From the NCBI GenBank assembly GCA_021295655.1, contig JAGWBX010000015.1, positions 1 through 64,000 on the forward strand: a stretch of 64,000 bases of DNA, read 5' to 3'. A program made the translations under genes and the position numbers. The notes under the pieces are model-generated. The model saw only the letters and a program-made list of their open reading frames with translations. It was not told the DNA's origin and searched no databases. Within the stretch, counting starts at the first letter, position 1; the number at the start of each line of letters is the position of its first letter. This DNA comes from Candidatus Latescibacterota bacterium (GTDB lineage: Bacteria > Latescibacterota > UBA2968 > GCA-2709665). Positions 44,570 through 54,165 of this stretch are shown piece after piece.

Positions 44570-47500
44570 ATGATTGAGTTTCTCGTCGACTTCGCTCCGC
44601 TGGACGTTCTGACAAGTGTCCTGACCCTCACGGTCGTTGCCGGTTTCACCCGACCCGGATTTGCATCCGGCACGCGCGCCTACTTCACCGATGCCCGCAT
44701 GGCGGTGGTCCGGCACAATCTGGAGCATTATGACTGGGCTCGGGAGCAGCGGCTGGAGATAATACGCAGGGCGGAGCATTGGGCCGGCTACGGGGATGCG
44801 AAGCTGCGCACCCTCGTGTCACCCCCTCAGGTACCGCGGGGATACCAGGTTCACAACGACGGGTGCCCGGTACACGGGGTTAAAGTCCATGAGCAGGGGC
44901 TTTACAGGTGGATTATCGATTTCGACCGCCCCTATAAAGTGACGTGTCCCGTAGGGGGAGAGACGTATCCGTCGAACGACTTCGAGGCGTTTCTGGCCAC
45001 GGACATGAACGACAGGTCGCAGCTGACCGGTCCGTACGCCGACGATGGATGGGGGTGGCATCGTCCGGGAGACCCCGTACCGGCGAACTACTGGTTCGTG
45101 GCCTATTACGCACACTGGAGCATGATGCGCTTCCTGATGGAGGCGATCGAAGTCCTGGGCCAGGGGACCGTACTTGCGGAAGACGGCGACACTGCGAAGA
45201 GGTACGCGCATAAGTGTGCGCTGCTGCTGTGGCAGCTCGCGGAATATTATCCGGACTACAGGTACGAAATCCAGTCCAGGGAGTCGAAGGAACACAATCC
45301 CGAGTACACGGGAAAGTTGTTCAATATGATCTGGGCAACACGTCCCCCGCACACCTGCGCGATCGCGTATGACGCGGTGCGCCCCTATCTGAACGCCGAC
45401 GTGGAACTCCAGGATCTCTCGGGCAATACAGGCGCGGAGGTCGACGCTGCAATTCGGGAGCGGTTACTCCGCGAGGCGGCAAAGTGCATTATGGACGCGT
45501 CGGGGGGCCGAATCAGGGGCAACTATGGAATGCACCAGAAGGCGCTGCTGACGCTCTCGCAGGTCTTGTCGGCATCCCATGGCCATCCGCACAGCGAGGA
45601 GATGGTCCGGTACGTACTGGCGAACCCGAATCCTGTAAGAGATACCGATATGGGATTGCGGGACGCGCTTGAAAACCTGGTTTACCGCGACGGAATGCCG
45701 CATGAATCGCTCTCATACAATCGAATCTGGGTGCACGACTTGACGGAACTGGCCGCCCTGATGGTGGATGCGGGCGTGAACCTGTTTGAGCACCCGCGGT
45801 ACGGAAAACTGGTCACATGGGCGTTTGACGTCTGCATTGCGGGGAAGTTCACCCCCTCCACCGGAGATTCCGGCGACATGTTCGCGCACGGAGGCGCCTG
45901 GGAGCCTGCCGTATGCCAGCTTGCGCTTCCGCATGTCAGCGATGCCCGCCTCGCGTGGGTACTGAAGACGCAGCCGGGGGTCCGCCAAGACCTGTTCAAC
46001 AGACCGGTTGAGGAGCGGCTTTCGGAACTGCCTGAAGGCGAAGCACCCGAGATCGGTCTGCGGTCGTTCCATTTTCCGGCGTATGGAATGGCCAACTTGC
46101 AGTGCGGCGATGAAACGAACCGGTCGGCCGTTTCGTTCTTTTATGGCGACCACCAGGCCCACCGGCATTTCGACCAGTTGAACATCCTGTTCTTCTCGTA
46201 CGAAAACGCGCTGCTGACCGATATCGGGTACCCGGAACAGACGGACGCGTTCAATCACAGGCTTGCCGGATTCTTTACCAACACAGTGGCGCACAATACA
46301 GTTGTCGTTGATGAAGTCAGGCAGGGACGCGGACCCGGGCGGCTGCACGGGTTGGTTGGAGCGGGTTTCGCCCAGGTTGTGGATGCGTCCTGCGAGGGCG
46401 CCTACCCTGGAAGGGTCGATCGCTACCGGCGGGCCAATATGCTTGTTGAGGCGTCTCCGGGATGCCATTACCTTTTCGACGTATTCTACGTGAACGGAGG
46501 CACGCAGCACGATTACATGCTTCACGGCAACCAGGCGGCGTTCGACTGCCGACCGGCGCTGGGACCGGTTCGGGAGACAGGGACGCTGGCGGGTGAGGAC
46601 GTTCCATACGAACAGTTCTACGACGATCCCGAATTGAAGGACAAGCGATTGTCCAGTGTGCCCTACAGAGGATACCAGGGCAGCGGCTACCAGTTTCTTT
46701 ACAACGTGCAGACCGGGAATCTGAATGCGGAGGCAATTGCCGACTGGCGGCTTACGGAACCCCTGGAGGGCCAGCCGGAACGTCCGTGGCAGGGCATCGG
46801 ACTTCGAGCGCATTTAATGGGAAAGAACGAGGAACTCTTCGCGTGCGACGGACCGGTGCAGAAATACGAAACCCTGCCCGAAAGCGTGAAGTTCCTCGTA
46901 CGCCGGCGAACCGGCGCAAATCTGTCCAGCCTGTTCGCCACGGTGTTCGAACCCTACAAGGACAGGACGTGGATCCGAAGTGCGACGCGGATCGAACTGA
47001 CGCCGGACGGGTTCGGGGCAGCCGCGGTCCGGGTGGATCTGGAAGACGGCAGCGTGCATTATCTGTTCCACGCCCTCGATGCCGCCAGGACGTATTCGAT
47101 GGACAACGGCATCGAAGTAACGGGACAGACGGCCTTTCTGGCGCTCAACAGGCAGCGTCGCCCCGTCCGGGCGATGCTCTTCAACGGCAGGATGCTGGCG
47201 ATGGACGGTTTGCGGCTGGAGGGAAAGGGTATGCGCCGGAGCCGGATCGCGTCCGTGGACTACCCGCGGGGGACAATCGGGCTTGACGACGCCGTGATCG
47301 AGGATACCCTCCGGCCCGGACAGGCCATTCAGGTGGTTTCGGATGGATACTCGGACAGCCTGACTCTGTCTGAAGTGATTGACCGGCGGCGATTGTCTAT
47401 AGGAGACGAAGATGTGAACGTGGCCGGCGGGCCGGTGTTGGATGCAAGCGCCGACCGCCTTTTCACGAGCGCGTCAAATCCCCACGCGCACGAGGGAATG

Positions 47501-47710
47501 ACCCTGTTAAACCGCCGGGGCGAACCACAGGGACGGCTGGCCGGGAAGGTGGACGGCGGGTGGCGGATCGACCGCGAGGGCAGGGCGCCGATGACAATGG
47601 AAGACTTCCCGGTGGCCGACGGCGATGACGGTCCCAGGTTTTCGGTCGCGATGGTGGGCGCGGGGGACTGGCTGGAGGTCCCGAACCTGGTCCTTTTCCC
47701 GAATGGATGA
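44570..47710 (+). CDS. heparinase II/III-like protein
   Basis: A 1046-aa protein. The N-terminal half is an alpha-toroid-like region; the C-terminal half has the heparinase II/III beta domain with HRHFDQLNILFF (H531, H533, D535), TDIGYP and AHNTVVVD. These enzymes cleave uronic-acid polysaccharides by beta-elimination. The N-terminal segment is hydrophobic (about 10-25) but not a clear signal peptide. ATG 44570 follows GGAAAGG. It begins a plus-strand run in which the next gene overlaps its stop codon by eight bases. The exact polymer is unknown. Confidence 0.85.
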   Translation: MIEFLVDFAPLDVLTSVLTLTVVAGFTRPGFASGTRAYFTDARMAVVRHNLEHYDWAREQRLEIIRRAEHWAGYGDAKLRTLVSPPQVPRGYQVHNDGCPVHGVKVHEQGLYRWIIDFDRPYKVTCPVGGETYPSNDFEAFLATDMNDRSQLTGPYADDGWGWHRPGDPVPANYWFVAYYAHWSMMRFLMEAIEVLGQGTVLAEDGDTAKRYAHKCALLLWQLAEYYPDYRYEIQSRESKEHNPEYTGKLFNMIWATRPPHTCAIAYDAVRPYLNADVELQDLSGNTGAEVDAAIRERLLREAAKCIMDASGGRIRGNYGMHQKALLTLSQVLSASHGHPHSEEMVRYVLANPNPVRDTDMGLRDALENLVYRDGMPHESLSYNRIWVHDLTELAALMVDAGVNLFEHPRYGKLVTWAFDVCIAGKFTPSTGDSGDMFAHGGAWEPAVCQLALPHVSDARLAWVLKTQPGVRQDLFNRPVEERLSELPEGEAPEIGLRSFHFPAYGMANLQCGDETNRSAVSFFYGDHQAHRHFDQLNILFFSYENALLTDIGYPEQTDAFNHRLAGFFTNTVAHNTVVVDEVRQGRGPGRLHGLVGAGFAQVVDASCEGAYPGRVDRYRRANMLVEASPGCHYLFDVFYVNGGTQHDYMLHGNQAAFDCRPALGPVRETGTLAGEDVPYEQFYDDPELKDKRLSSVPYRGYQGSGYQFLYNVQTGNLNAEAIADWRLTEPLEGQPERPWQGIGLRAHLMGKNEELFACDGPVQKYETLPESVKFLVRRRTGANLSSLFATVFEPYKDRTWIRSATRIELTPDGFGAAAVRVDLEDGSVHYLFHALDAARTYSMDNGIEVTGQTAFLALNRQRRPVRAMLFNGRMLAMDGLRLEGKGMRRSRIASVDYPRGTIGLDDAVIEDTLRPGQAIQVVSDGYSDSLTLSEVIDRRRLSIGDEDVNVAGGPVLDASADRLFTSASNPHAHEGMTLLNRRGEPQGRLAGKVDGGWRIDREGRAPMTMEDFPVADGDDGPRFSVAMVGAGDWLEVPNLVLFPNG

Positions 47711-48707
47711 AAAACAGAAAACGATCGCCGCGCTCCACGAGGCACGCCGAAAGGGCACGGTATGGCTGCTGGATCATCTGAATGCGGATGGCTCCCTCGG
47801 GGATCCGGCAGAGGGATTCCATTTCTACCGGGCGCCGTGGACGTTTACAGTGGTCGGCGAAACCGGAGCGGCCGCGGGAATCTGCGACTGGATCCGGCGG
47901 GAGATGTTGACCGGGGAGGGCGGCATCGAAGGGCCGTATCGCGTGTTCGACGACGCGTACGCGTACCGGAACGCCACCCTGATCGTCGGCGCGCATCTCG
48001 CGCGGCAGTATGATCTGAGCCACGGTCTGATGCCGGATCTGCTGTCCTGGCATGATCCCGTGTCGGGCGGATTTCACAACGACCGCAGGGCCGACCGCGG
48101 CATGAGCGACCGCATGGACGTTCCCTACGCGTGCGGTCCCGGGCTGGCGTGCCTGGCGACCGGCCGCCTGGATATCGCACGATCGGTTTACCGGTTCCTG
48201 CGGCGGATTTACTCGGCGCAGGCGGATCTGCCCGAAAGATTCCACTATGCCTGGTCGTGCGAAAAAGGCGGTTTGATCACCGGGTTTTCGGATGACGAGG
48301 CCTTCTGGCACGTCGTGGAGAACCGTGCAGACCGGCCGCAGCGCTGGACCGTCGGGGGCATCGCAGCCGGGTTTCTGTCCAGATTGTACCTGGCGGACCC
48401 ACGCGCCGAATACCTGGCGCTTGCGCGTCGTTATCAGGCCTTCTCGATGGCGGCAACGGATGCACAGTTCAAGTATGCCCAGGTATGCAAGAGCAGTTGG
48501 GGAAGTTCGCTCCTGTATCAGCTGACCGGCGAACGGGCGTACCTGGACTGGTCATTTCGCATGGCCGCCTGGTACGTTCAATCGCAGAATCCGCACGGGT
48601 GCTGGTACTGGCCGGGATACGAGACACTGGGCTCGCGTATCGAACTGACGCTGGAATTCGTCATGCACGTGGACACGCTGATCGGCGGTCTGGCGTCCAG
48701 GACGTGA
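47703..48707 (+). CDS. predicted alpha/alpha-toroid protein, function unknown
   Basis: A 334-aa cytoplasmic protein rich in aromatic residues, with repeated helical segments such as GTVWLLDHLNADGSLGD, DVPYACGPGLACLATG and WYVQSQNPHGCWYWPG. The QNPHGCWYWPG-type repeats recall terpenoid-cyclase/squalene-cyclase or glycosidase alpha-toroids. ATG 47703 overlaps the end of the heparinase-like gene by eight bases, so the two are translationally coupled and probably act on the same substrate. I do not recognise the family with certainty. Confidence 0.65.
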   Translation: MDEKQKTIAALHEARRKGTVWLLDHLNADGSLGDPAEGFHFYRAPWTFTVVGETGAAAGICDWIRREMLTGEGGIEGPYRVFDDAYAYRNATLIVGAHLARQYDLSHGLMPDLLSWHDPVSGGFHNDRRADRGMSDRMDVPYACGPGLACLATGRLDIARSVYRFLRRIYSAQADLPERFHYAWSCEKGGLITGFSDDEAFWHVVENRADRPQRWTVGGIAAGFLSRLYLADPRAEYLALARRYQAFSMAATDAQFKYAQVCKSSWGSSLLYQLTGERAYLDWSFRMAAWYVQSQNPHGCWYWPGYETLGSRIELTLEFVMHVDTLIGGLASRT

Positions 48708-48719
48708 GAAGGAGGCGAA

Positions 48720-49733
48720 ATGCGCGTGCTTGTGACCGGGGCGACGGGCCGGATCGGACGGCGCCTGGTACGTGCGTTGGCCGAGGCCGGGCAGGACGTC
48801 CGGGCGCTGGTGATGCCCCATGATTCACGGGCGGCGGATCTGCCGTTGGAGGTGGAAGTCGTCTACGGACGGCTCGAGGAACCCGCCTCGCTCGGACCCG
48901 CGGTTGACGGCGCGGACGCCGTCTTTCACCTCGCGGGCGCGCTGACGTCGCGAGGCTGCCGCGAGGAAGAATTCGTCCGGGTGAACGTCCAGGGCACGTA
49001 TCATCTGCTGAAGGCAGTCCGCGACTGTGGGCGCGAACCGGCTCACTTGATTTACGCCAGCAGCGATGCCGTCTATTTCGAGAAGCCGGACGAGGACGCC
49101 CGTTATCTTCCGGTGGACGAAGATTATCCCCTGATGTCGGGTTCGGTTTACGGCGCCAGCAAGATTGGCGCGGAGGAACTCTGTTGGAGCTTCAGCCGCG
49201 GTTTTGGGGTTCCCGTAACGGTCCTGCGATTCGGCGCTACGGCGGATGCCCTGGAACTTGTCAATCCGAACAGCGTATTTGCGCGCTGGTTGTTTCTGCG
49301 CGCGGCAATCGCCCACGCCGGAGCGATGGCGGCGGCGAATAGCGCGCAGTTGGAGACGCGGTCGGCTCTGGAAACGCTCGATTCCGGTGGCGAGCAGCTT
49401 GTCGTCTACGCGGATTGCGACGGCAACCCCGAGGTCCGGCAGTGGGCGGACGCGCGTGATATCGCCGCGGGATGTATCCGCGTACTGGGGACGGCGGCGG
49501 CGGTGGGAGAGGTATTCAATATGGGGGGACGCGAACCGCATTGCGCGGAGGCGTTCGCCAGCTACCTGGCCGTGCGACTGGAATTGCCCCATGTAAAGGC
49601 GTGTATTCCCACCGCACGACGGCCCTGGTATATCACCAGCAGCAAGGCGGAACGATTGCTGGGCTATGAAGCCCGGTACACGGTGTACGATATGGTGGAG
49701 GACGCGATTCGGATGCGGGAGACGCCGGCATGA
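48720..49733 (+). CDS. NAD-dependent epimerase/dehydratase family protein
   Basis: A 337-aa extended SDR. TGATGRIG (6-13) binds NAD; S115 (YASSDAV), Y144 and K148 (YGASK) are the catalytic residues. Start ATG 48720 has AAGGAGG just upstream. It ends in a four-base overlap with the TIM-barrel gene. In this cluster it may oxidise or epimerise a sugar or uronate released by the heparinase-like protein. Confidence 0.9.
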   Translation: MRVLVTGATGRIGRRLVRALAEAGQDVRALVMPHDSRAADLPLEVEVVYGRLEEPASLGPAVDGADAVFHLAGALTSRGCREEEFVRVNVQGTYHLLKAVRDCGREPAHLIYASSDAVYFEKPDEDARYLPVDEDYPLMSGSVYGASKIGAEELCWSFSRGFGVPVTVLRFGATADALELVNPNSVFARWLFLRAAIAHAGAMAAANSAQLETRSALETLDSGGEQLVVYADCDGNPEVRQWADARDIAAGCIRVLGTAAAVGEVFNMGGREPHCAEAFASYLAVRLELPHVKACIPTARRPWYITSSKAERLLGYEARYTVYDMVEDAIRMRETPA

Positions 49734-50500
49734 ACCTTGCGTGCTGTGTATGGGCCATCGAGGGCTCCGATAACACGATCCTTGCGCGTGCGGCCGCATT
49801 GGGTTTCGAGTGGATCGACGTAAGGCCGTTCGCTTTTTCTTCGGAAGGAGCGCGGCAGGAAATCCGGGAGCAGGGGCTCTCGGTTTCCTGTATCGCGGCA
49901 TCTTTCGGTATGCCGGAAGACGCCCGGCTGAGCAGTCCCGAACGGGACGCCCGGTTTGGCGCGGCAACCTATCTGGATCGAACGCTGGCCTATGGCGCCG
50001 CGCTGGGCGCGTCCGCCGCCTACGTCGTTCCGGATGAAGACCCGTCGTCTCTGGACAGATACGCGGCGGAATTGAAGAGCGTGGCCGATCGGGGAGGCGA
50101 AATGGGCGTGCGGGTGTGCGTGGAACATTTCCCGGGTTCCGCGCTGCCAACCGCTGCCGGGACGATCGCGTTCCTGCGGGAAGTCGGGCATCCCAACCTG
50201 TTCCTGCTGCTTGATATCGGCCACGCCCAGATGTCCGAAGAAAACCCGGCCTCGATAATTTCCGACGCCGGACCCCTGCTGGGTTACGTCCATCTGGACG
50301 ACAATGACGGTTCCCGCGATTTACATCTGGGACTGACGGACGGCATTCTGACCGAAGCAGCACTGGCCGATTGCATTGCGGCGTTGAGGGATATCGCCTA
50401 CAGGGGGAATCTGAGTCTGGAACTACACCCCGGATTGCCGGATCCTCTCGACGCGCTCGGGAAAAGCCGGGAGATTGCGCTTCGCGCAATGCATGAGTAA
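49730..50500 (+). CDS. xylose-isomerase-like TIM-barrel sugar isomerase/epimerase
   Basis: A 256-aa TIM barrel. Metal-ligand candidates are CVEHFPGS, LLDIGHAQM, GYVHLDDND and LSLELHPG, all typical positions of the AP-endonuclease-2-like family. Its ATG overlaps the stop codon of the epimerase gene. It probably handles the same keto-sugar. A hairpin follows at 50522. Confidence 0.88.
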   Translation: MNLACCVWAIEGSDNTILARAAALGFEWIDVRPFAFSSEGARQEIREQGLSVSCIAASFGMPEDARLSSPERDARFGAATYLDRTLAYGAALGASAAYVVPDEDPSSLDRYAAELKSVADRGGEMGVRVCVEHFPGSALPTAAGTIAFLREVGHPNLFLLLDIGHAQMSEENPASIISDAGPLLGYVHLDDNDGSRDLHLGLTDGILTEAALADCIAALRDIAYRGNLSLELHPGLPDPLDALGKSREIALRAMHE

Positions 50501-50521
50501 ACCACGCGACCGGCCCGGACG

Positions 50522-50541
50522 ATTTCGGCTCGTGCCGAAAT
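50522..50541 (+). terminator. hairpin after the TIM-barrel gene, weak terminator
   Basis: ATTTCGGC, loop TCGT, GCCGAAAT: a perfect eight-base stem. The following TCTGTCTT is only moderately T-rich, so partial termination or a boundary is possible. Confidence 0.4.
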
Positions 50542-50614
50542 TCTGTCTTGCCAGTGGCAACTGAATCGAATAAACGAAAATATGGGCCGTCGAATCAGGC
50601 TTGAGGAGGCCAGG

Positions 50615-51721
50615 ATGCGAACCGACAGTGACAGCGTCTACCTGTATCGAGTCGAGATCAAGGGAAACGAGGCGCCATTCGAGGAATACAGGGACCTTGC
50701 GCTTGAGGCGTTGCGGCGCCTGGACCTCGCGCTGCCCGAAGCGGGAACAATACTGCTCAAGCCGAATGCAACGGTCCTGTTTCCCGCAAAGAAACGAATT
50801 GTAACCCACCCGGGCTTTCTGGCGGGCATGGCCGACGCGCTCGTGGAGAAAGGTGTGGACGCCGGCAGACTGGTGGTCGCGGACGGACAATCCGGCGAAC
50901 AGCCGGAAAACGGAAATACATGGAAGGGCGCCGGGTACACGATGATGGCGGACAGCAGAAAGCTGACGCTGACCCCGTTGAACGACCGGCCGAGCAGGTC
51001 GGTCACCGTGCCCGGCGGCGAGGTATTTGAGGCCTATCCGATCTATCGGGAAGTGACGGACTGCGCGTTCTTTTTCAATGTGCCGCTGGCGAAGTGCCAC
51101 AACCTGGGATGTACGACCCTGGCCATCAAGAACCTGATGGGAATCCTGGCGCGGCCGGAGCGCCATCTGTGTCATATTCAGGAAGTCGACCGGCCGCACG
51201 AAAACGGGATCTGGCGGCTGACCGAGAGCGGCTTGAGTCTGTTTGAAGACCGGTTCTACCACAAATTGTGCGACCTGCTGGCCGCCCTGCGATCACTGAA
51301 GATTCCGCGTATCTGTATGGTGGACGGGTTGGTAGGAAGAGATGGCACCGCGTTCAACGAGGGCGAAAATTACCCGCTGGGGTGGACCCTGATTGGCGAG
51401 AACGAGGTCCACGTCGATGCCGTTGCAACGTATCTGATGGGGCTCGACCCCGAGACAACGCCCTATCTGAAATTTGCCGCCGCGCGCGGACTGGGCCGCA
51501 ACCGGGTGGAAGAGATCGAAGTCATTGATCTGGCCGGCGGCGAACCGATGGATATGCAGGCGCTGGAGGCGGTGCGTTCGAGTAAGACGCTGATGCCTAT
51601 CGCCCGTTTCGAAGGCGGCTATTACGATCGGTACCGGGCCGACGGTTCCGTTGTGCCCTGGCGGATTGACGATGTGAACGAGCAGCGGTCGGCGGACGGC
51701 TTGGAGCCCGTTGCCACATAG
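50615..51721 (+). CDS. DUF362 domain-containing protein
   Basis: A 368-aa DUF362 protein. Typical strands include ILLKPNATVL, GRLVVADG, DCAFFFNVPLAKCHNLGCTTLAIKNLMG and CMVDGLVGRDGTAFNEGENYPLG. Some DUF362 proteins carry ferredoxin domains; this one does not. ATG 50615 is chosen for GAGGAGG six bases upstream; the earlier ATG 50582 has none. Function is unassigned for the family, though it often accompanies carbohydrate catabolic genes. Plus-strand neighbours follow closely. Confidence 0.82.
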   Translation: MRTDSDSVYLYRVEIKGNEAPFEEYRDLALEALRRLDLALPEAGTILLKPNATVLFPAKKRIVTHPGFLAGMADALVEKGVDAGRLVVADGQSGEQPENGNTWKGAGYTMMADSRKLTLTPLNDRPSRSVTVPGGEVFEAYPIYREVTDCAFFFNVPLAKCHNLGCTTLAIKNLMGILARPERHLCHIQEVDRPHENGIWRLTESGLSLFEDRFYHKLCDLLAALRSLKIPRICMVDGLVGRDGTAFNEGENYPLGWTLIGENEVHVDAVATYLMGLDPETTPYLKFAAARGLGRNRVEEIEVIDLAGGEPMDMQALEAVRSSKTLMPIARFEGGYYDRYRADGSVVPWRIDDVNEQRSADGLEPVAT

Positions 51722-51761
51722 GCCGGGCAGACCCCGCGACGCCTCAGACTGGTGACGCAAG

Positions 51762-54128
51762 ATGAATCAGACCTCTGAAACACCCGAATACCGGATGCCG
51801 CCGGAAGAAATTTCGGCGCTGCTGGACGCGCCGGGCACACCCGACATCAGCGTCGACCCCAATGGCCGGTGGATCCTGATGCTCGCGAAACCGGGCCTGC
51901 CGCCCATATCCGAACTGGCCCGGGAGGAGTTGCGGCTGGCGGGCCTTCGCATTGACCCCAACGCCAACGGTCAGAGCCGGTCGGGATATTATACGGGACT
52001 GACGCTATTGCGGATTGCCGACGGATTGCAGCGCCCGGTGACGGGTCTGCCGAAAGACGGCCGCATCGGGTCGCCACAATGGGCGCCGGACGGGAGCCGT
52101 GTTGCTTTTACCGTTCGTGACGGATCCGGGATCAGGCTCTGGTGTGCCGGCCGGGACTCCGGGGCGGCGCGGCAGGTGTCCGACGTCCGTTTGAACGGCA
52201 TCTTCGGCGCGCCGTTCGCCTGGATACCGTCCGGACCGGACCGCATCCCTTCGCTGATCGTCCGGGCGGTTCCGGATGAACGGGGTGAAGTCCCCCGGGC
52301 GCCCCGGGTTCCACGGGGTCCCGAGATCCGGGCAAATGCGGGACAACCGGCGCCGTCGCGAACCTATCAGGACCTGTTGCAGGGAGCACACGACGAGACT
52401 CTGTTCGAGTACTATGCGACCTCCCGGCTGGTTGTGATTGCATCGGACGGAAGTGCTCGGGACCTAGGCGCCCCGGGAATCATCCGCCGCGCCGAACCGG
52501 CGCCGGGAGGCGCCCATCTGCTTGTGGAGACCCTCCACCGGCCATATTCGTACCTGGTGCCGCACTATCGGTTTCCGGTTCGGGTTGAGGTATGGAATAT
52601 GGACGGCCTGCTGATTCGCGAACTGGTGGATGCGCCCCTGGCGGAAAATGTACCCATCGCGTTCGATGCCGTACCCGAGGGACCGCGCTCGTTCGGTTGG
52701 CGCAACGACGCGCATGCGACAGTGTGCTGGGTGGAAGCGCAGGATGGCGGCGACCCGGCCGTAGAGGCGGACGTGCGGGATCGCGTGTACGCGCTATCCG
52801 GACCCTTTGATCGCGCACCCGCGTTGTTACAGTCTCTCGAGATGCGGTACGCCGGATTGACGTGGGGCGACGACGCGATGGCGCTGGTGACCGAACGCTG
52901 GTGGCAGACACGCCGGACCAGGACCTGGCGGTTTGCCCCGGACGCGGTATCCAATGACCGCAAACTGCTTGTCGACCGGTCGTGGGAAGACCGGTACGGC
53001 GATCCGGGAACGCCGCTGCTGACGTCAAATCCCGCGGGGCGGCGGGTGTTGCTGACGGGTGGCGGCGGCAGGCATCTTTTCCTGGCGGGCGGCGGGGCCT
53101 CTCCGGAGGGGGATTTCCCGTTCCTGGACAGGCTCGACCTGAATACGAAATCGACAGAGCGGATCTGGCAGTGCGAACCGCCGTACTATGAACAACCCGT
53201 CAGATTGATCGATCAGGCCGATGGCGTGCTGTTGACGTTGCGCGAATCGGCCCAGAACCCGCCAAACGTGTTCTCGAGGGCGCTCAAGACCGGCGACGTC
53301 CGGCAACTGACCGCATTTCCCCAACCGGCGCCGCAACTGTCGAACGTGCGAAAGGAGATCATCCAATACCGGCGGGCAGACGGGGTTGGCCTGAACGGCA
53401 CCCTTTATCTGCCTCCGGGGTATTCCGAGGAGCAGGGTCCGCTGCCCTTGCTGATATGGGCGTACCCTCGCGAGTTCAGGAGCGCCGATGCCGCCGCGCA
53501 AGTCACCGGCTCTCCGCATCGATTTACACGCGTGACCTGGACAACGCCCCTGCCCTGGTTGACGCAGGGATACGCGGTCCTGGACGGGCCTTCCATGCCA
53601 ATCGTGGGAGAAGAAGGCGTGGAAGCCAATGATTCGTACGTCACCCAACTGGTATCCAGCGCCGAGGCGGCGGTGGAGGAAGTCGTGCGCCGGGGTGTTG
53701 CGGACCGTAACCGTATCGCGATCGGCGGACATTCCTACGGCGGGTTCATGGCGGCGAATCTCCTGGCGCACAGCGATCTGTTCAGGGCGGGAATCGCCCG
53801 GAGCGGTGCATACAACCGTACGCTGACGCCGTTCGGCTTTCAGTCGGAAGAGCGCACGCTCTGGCAGGCGCCGGAGGTCTATCATGCCATGTCGGCATTC
53901 ATGCATGCCGACAGGATCAGGGCGCCGCTGTTGTTGATTCACGGCGAGGCCGACAACAACTCCGGGACTTTTCCCATGCAGAGCGAGCGGCTATACAACG
54001 CACTCAAGGGTCACGGCGCAACAACCAGACTCGTGATGCTTCCCCACGAGAGCCACGGCTATAGCGCGCGTGAATCGGTCATGCACGTGTTCTGGGAAAT
54101 GACCCAATGGCTGGCTCGCCACCTGTGA
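51762..54128 (+). CDS. S9 prolyl-oligopeptidase-family serine peptidase
   Basis: A 788-aa protein with an N-terminal beta-propeller-like part and a C-terminal alpha/beta hydrolase domain. The catalytic triad is S658 in GGHSYGG, D731 in HGEADNN and H765 in ESHG. The context HGEADNNSGTFPMQSERLY resembles glutamyl endopeptidase (S9D) members. No signal peptide is seen, so it is probably cytoplasmic. ATG 51762 has only a weak ribosome site. Why a peptidase sits in this cluster is unknown. Confidence 0.9.
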   Translation: MNQTSETPEYRMPPEEISALLDAPGTPDISVDPNGRWILMLAKPGLPPISELAREELRLAGLRIDPNANGQSRSGYYTGLTLLRIADGLQRPVTGLPKDGRIGSPQWAPDGSRVAFTVRDGSGIRLWCAGRDSGAARQVSDVRLNGIFGAPFAWIPSGPDRIPSLIVRAVPDERGEVPRAPRVPRGPEIRANAGQPAPSRTYQDLLQGAHDETLFEYYATSRLVVIASDGSARDLGAPGIIRRAEPAPGGAHLLVETLHRPYSYLVPHYRFPVRVEVWNMDGLLIRELVDAPLAENVPIAFDAVPEGPRSFGWRNDAHATVCWVEAQDGGDPAVEADVRDRVYALSGPFDRAPALLQSLEMRYAGLTWGDDAMALVTERWWQTRRTRTWRFAPDAVSNDRKLLVDRSWEDRYGDPGTPLLTSNPAGRRVLLTGGGGRHLFLAGGGASPEGDFPFLDRLDLNTKSTERIWQCEPPYYEQPVRLIDQADGVLLTLRESAQNPPNVFSRALKTGDVRQLTAFPQPAPQLSNVRKEIIQYRRADGVGLNGTLYLPPGYSEEQGPLPLLIWAYPREFRSADAAAQVTGSPHRFTRVTWTTPLPWLTQGYAVLDGPSMPIVGEEGVEANDSYVTQLVSSAEAAVEEVVRRGVADRNRIAIGGHSYGGFMAANLLAHSDLFRAGIARSGAYNRTLTPFGFQSEERTLWQAPEVYHAMSAFMHADRIRAPLLLIHGEADNNSGTFPMQSERLYNALKGHGATTRLVMLPHESHGYSARESVMHVFWEMTQWLARHL

Positions 54129-54165
54129 GTGACCACGAAAGCGGCTTGATAGAAAGTTGACAGGA

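Noticed and set aside
48825..50489. 554-codon minus-strand frame opposite the epimerase and TIM-barrel genes
   Set aside because: Overlaps two clear genes on the other strand. Low-complexity arginine/proline-rich translation typical of antisense GC-rich DNA.
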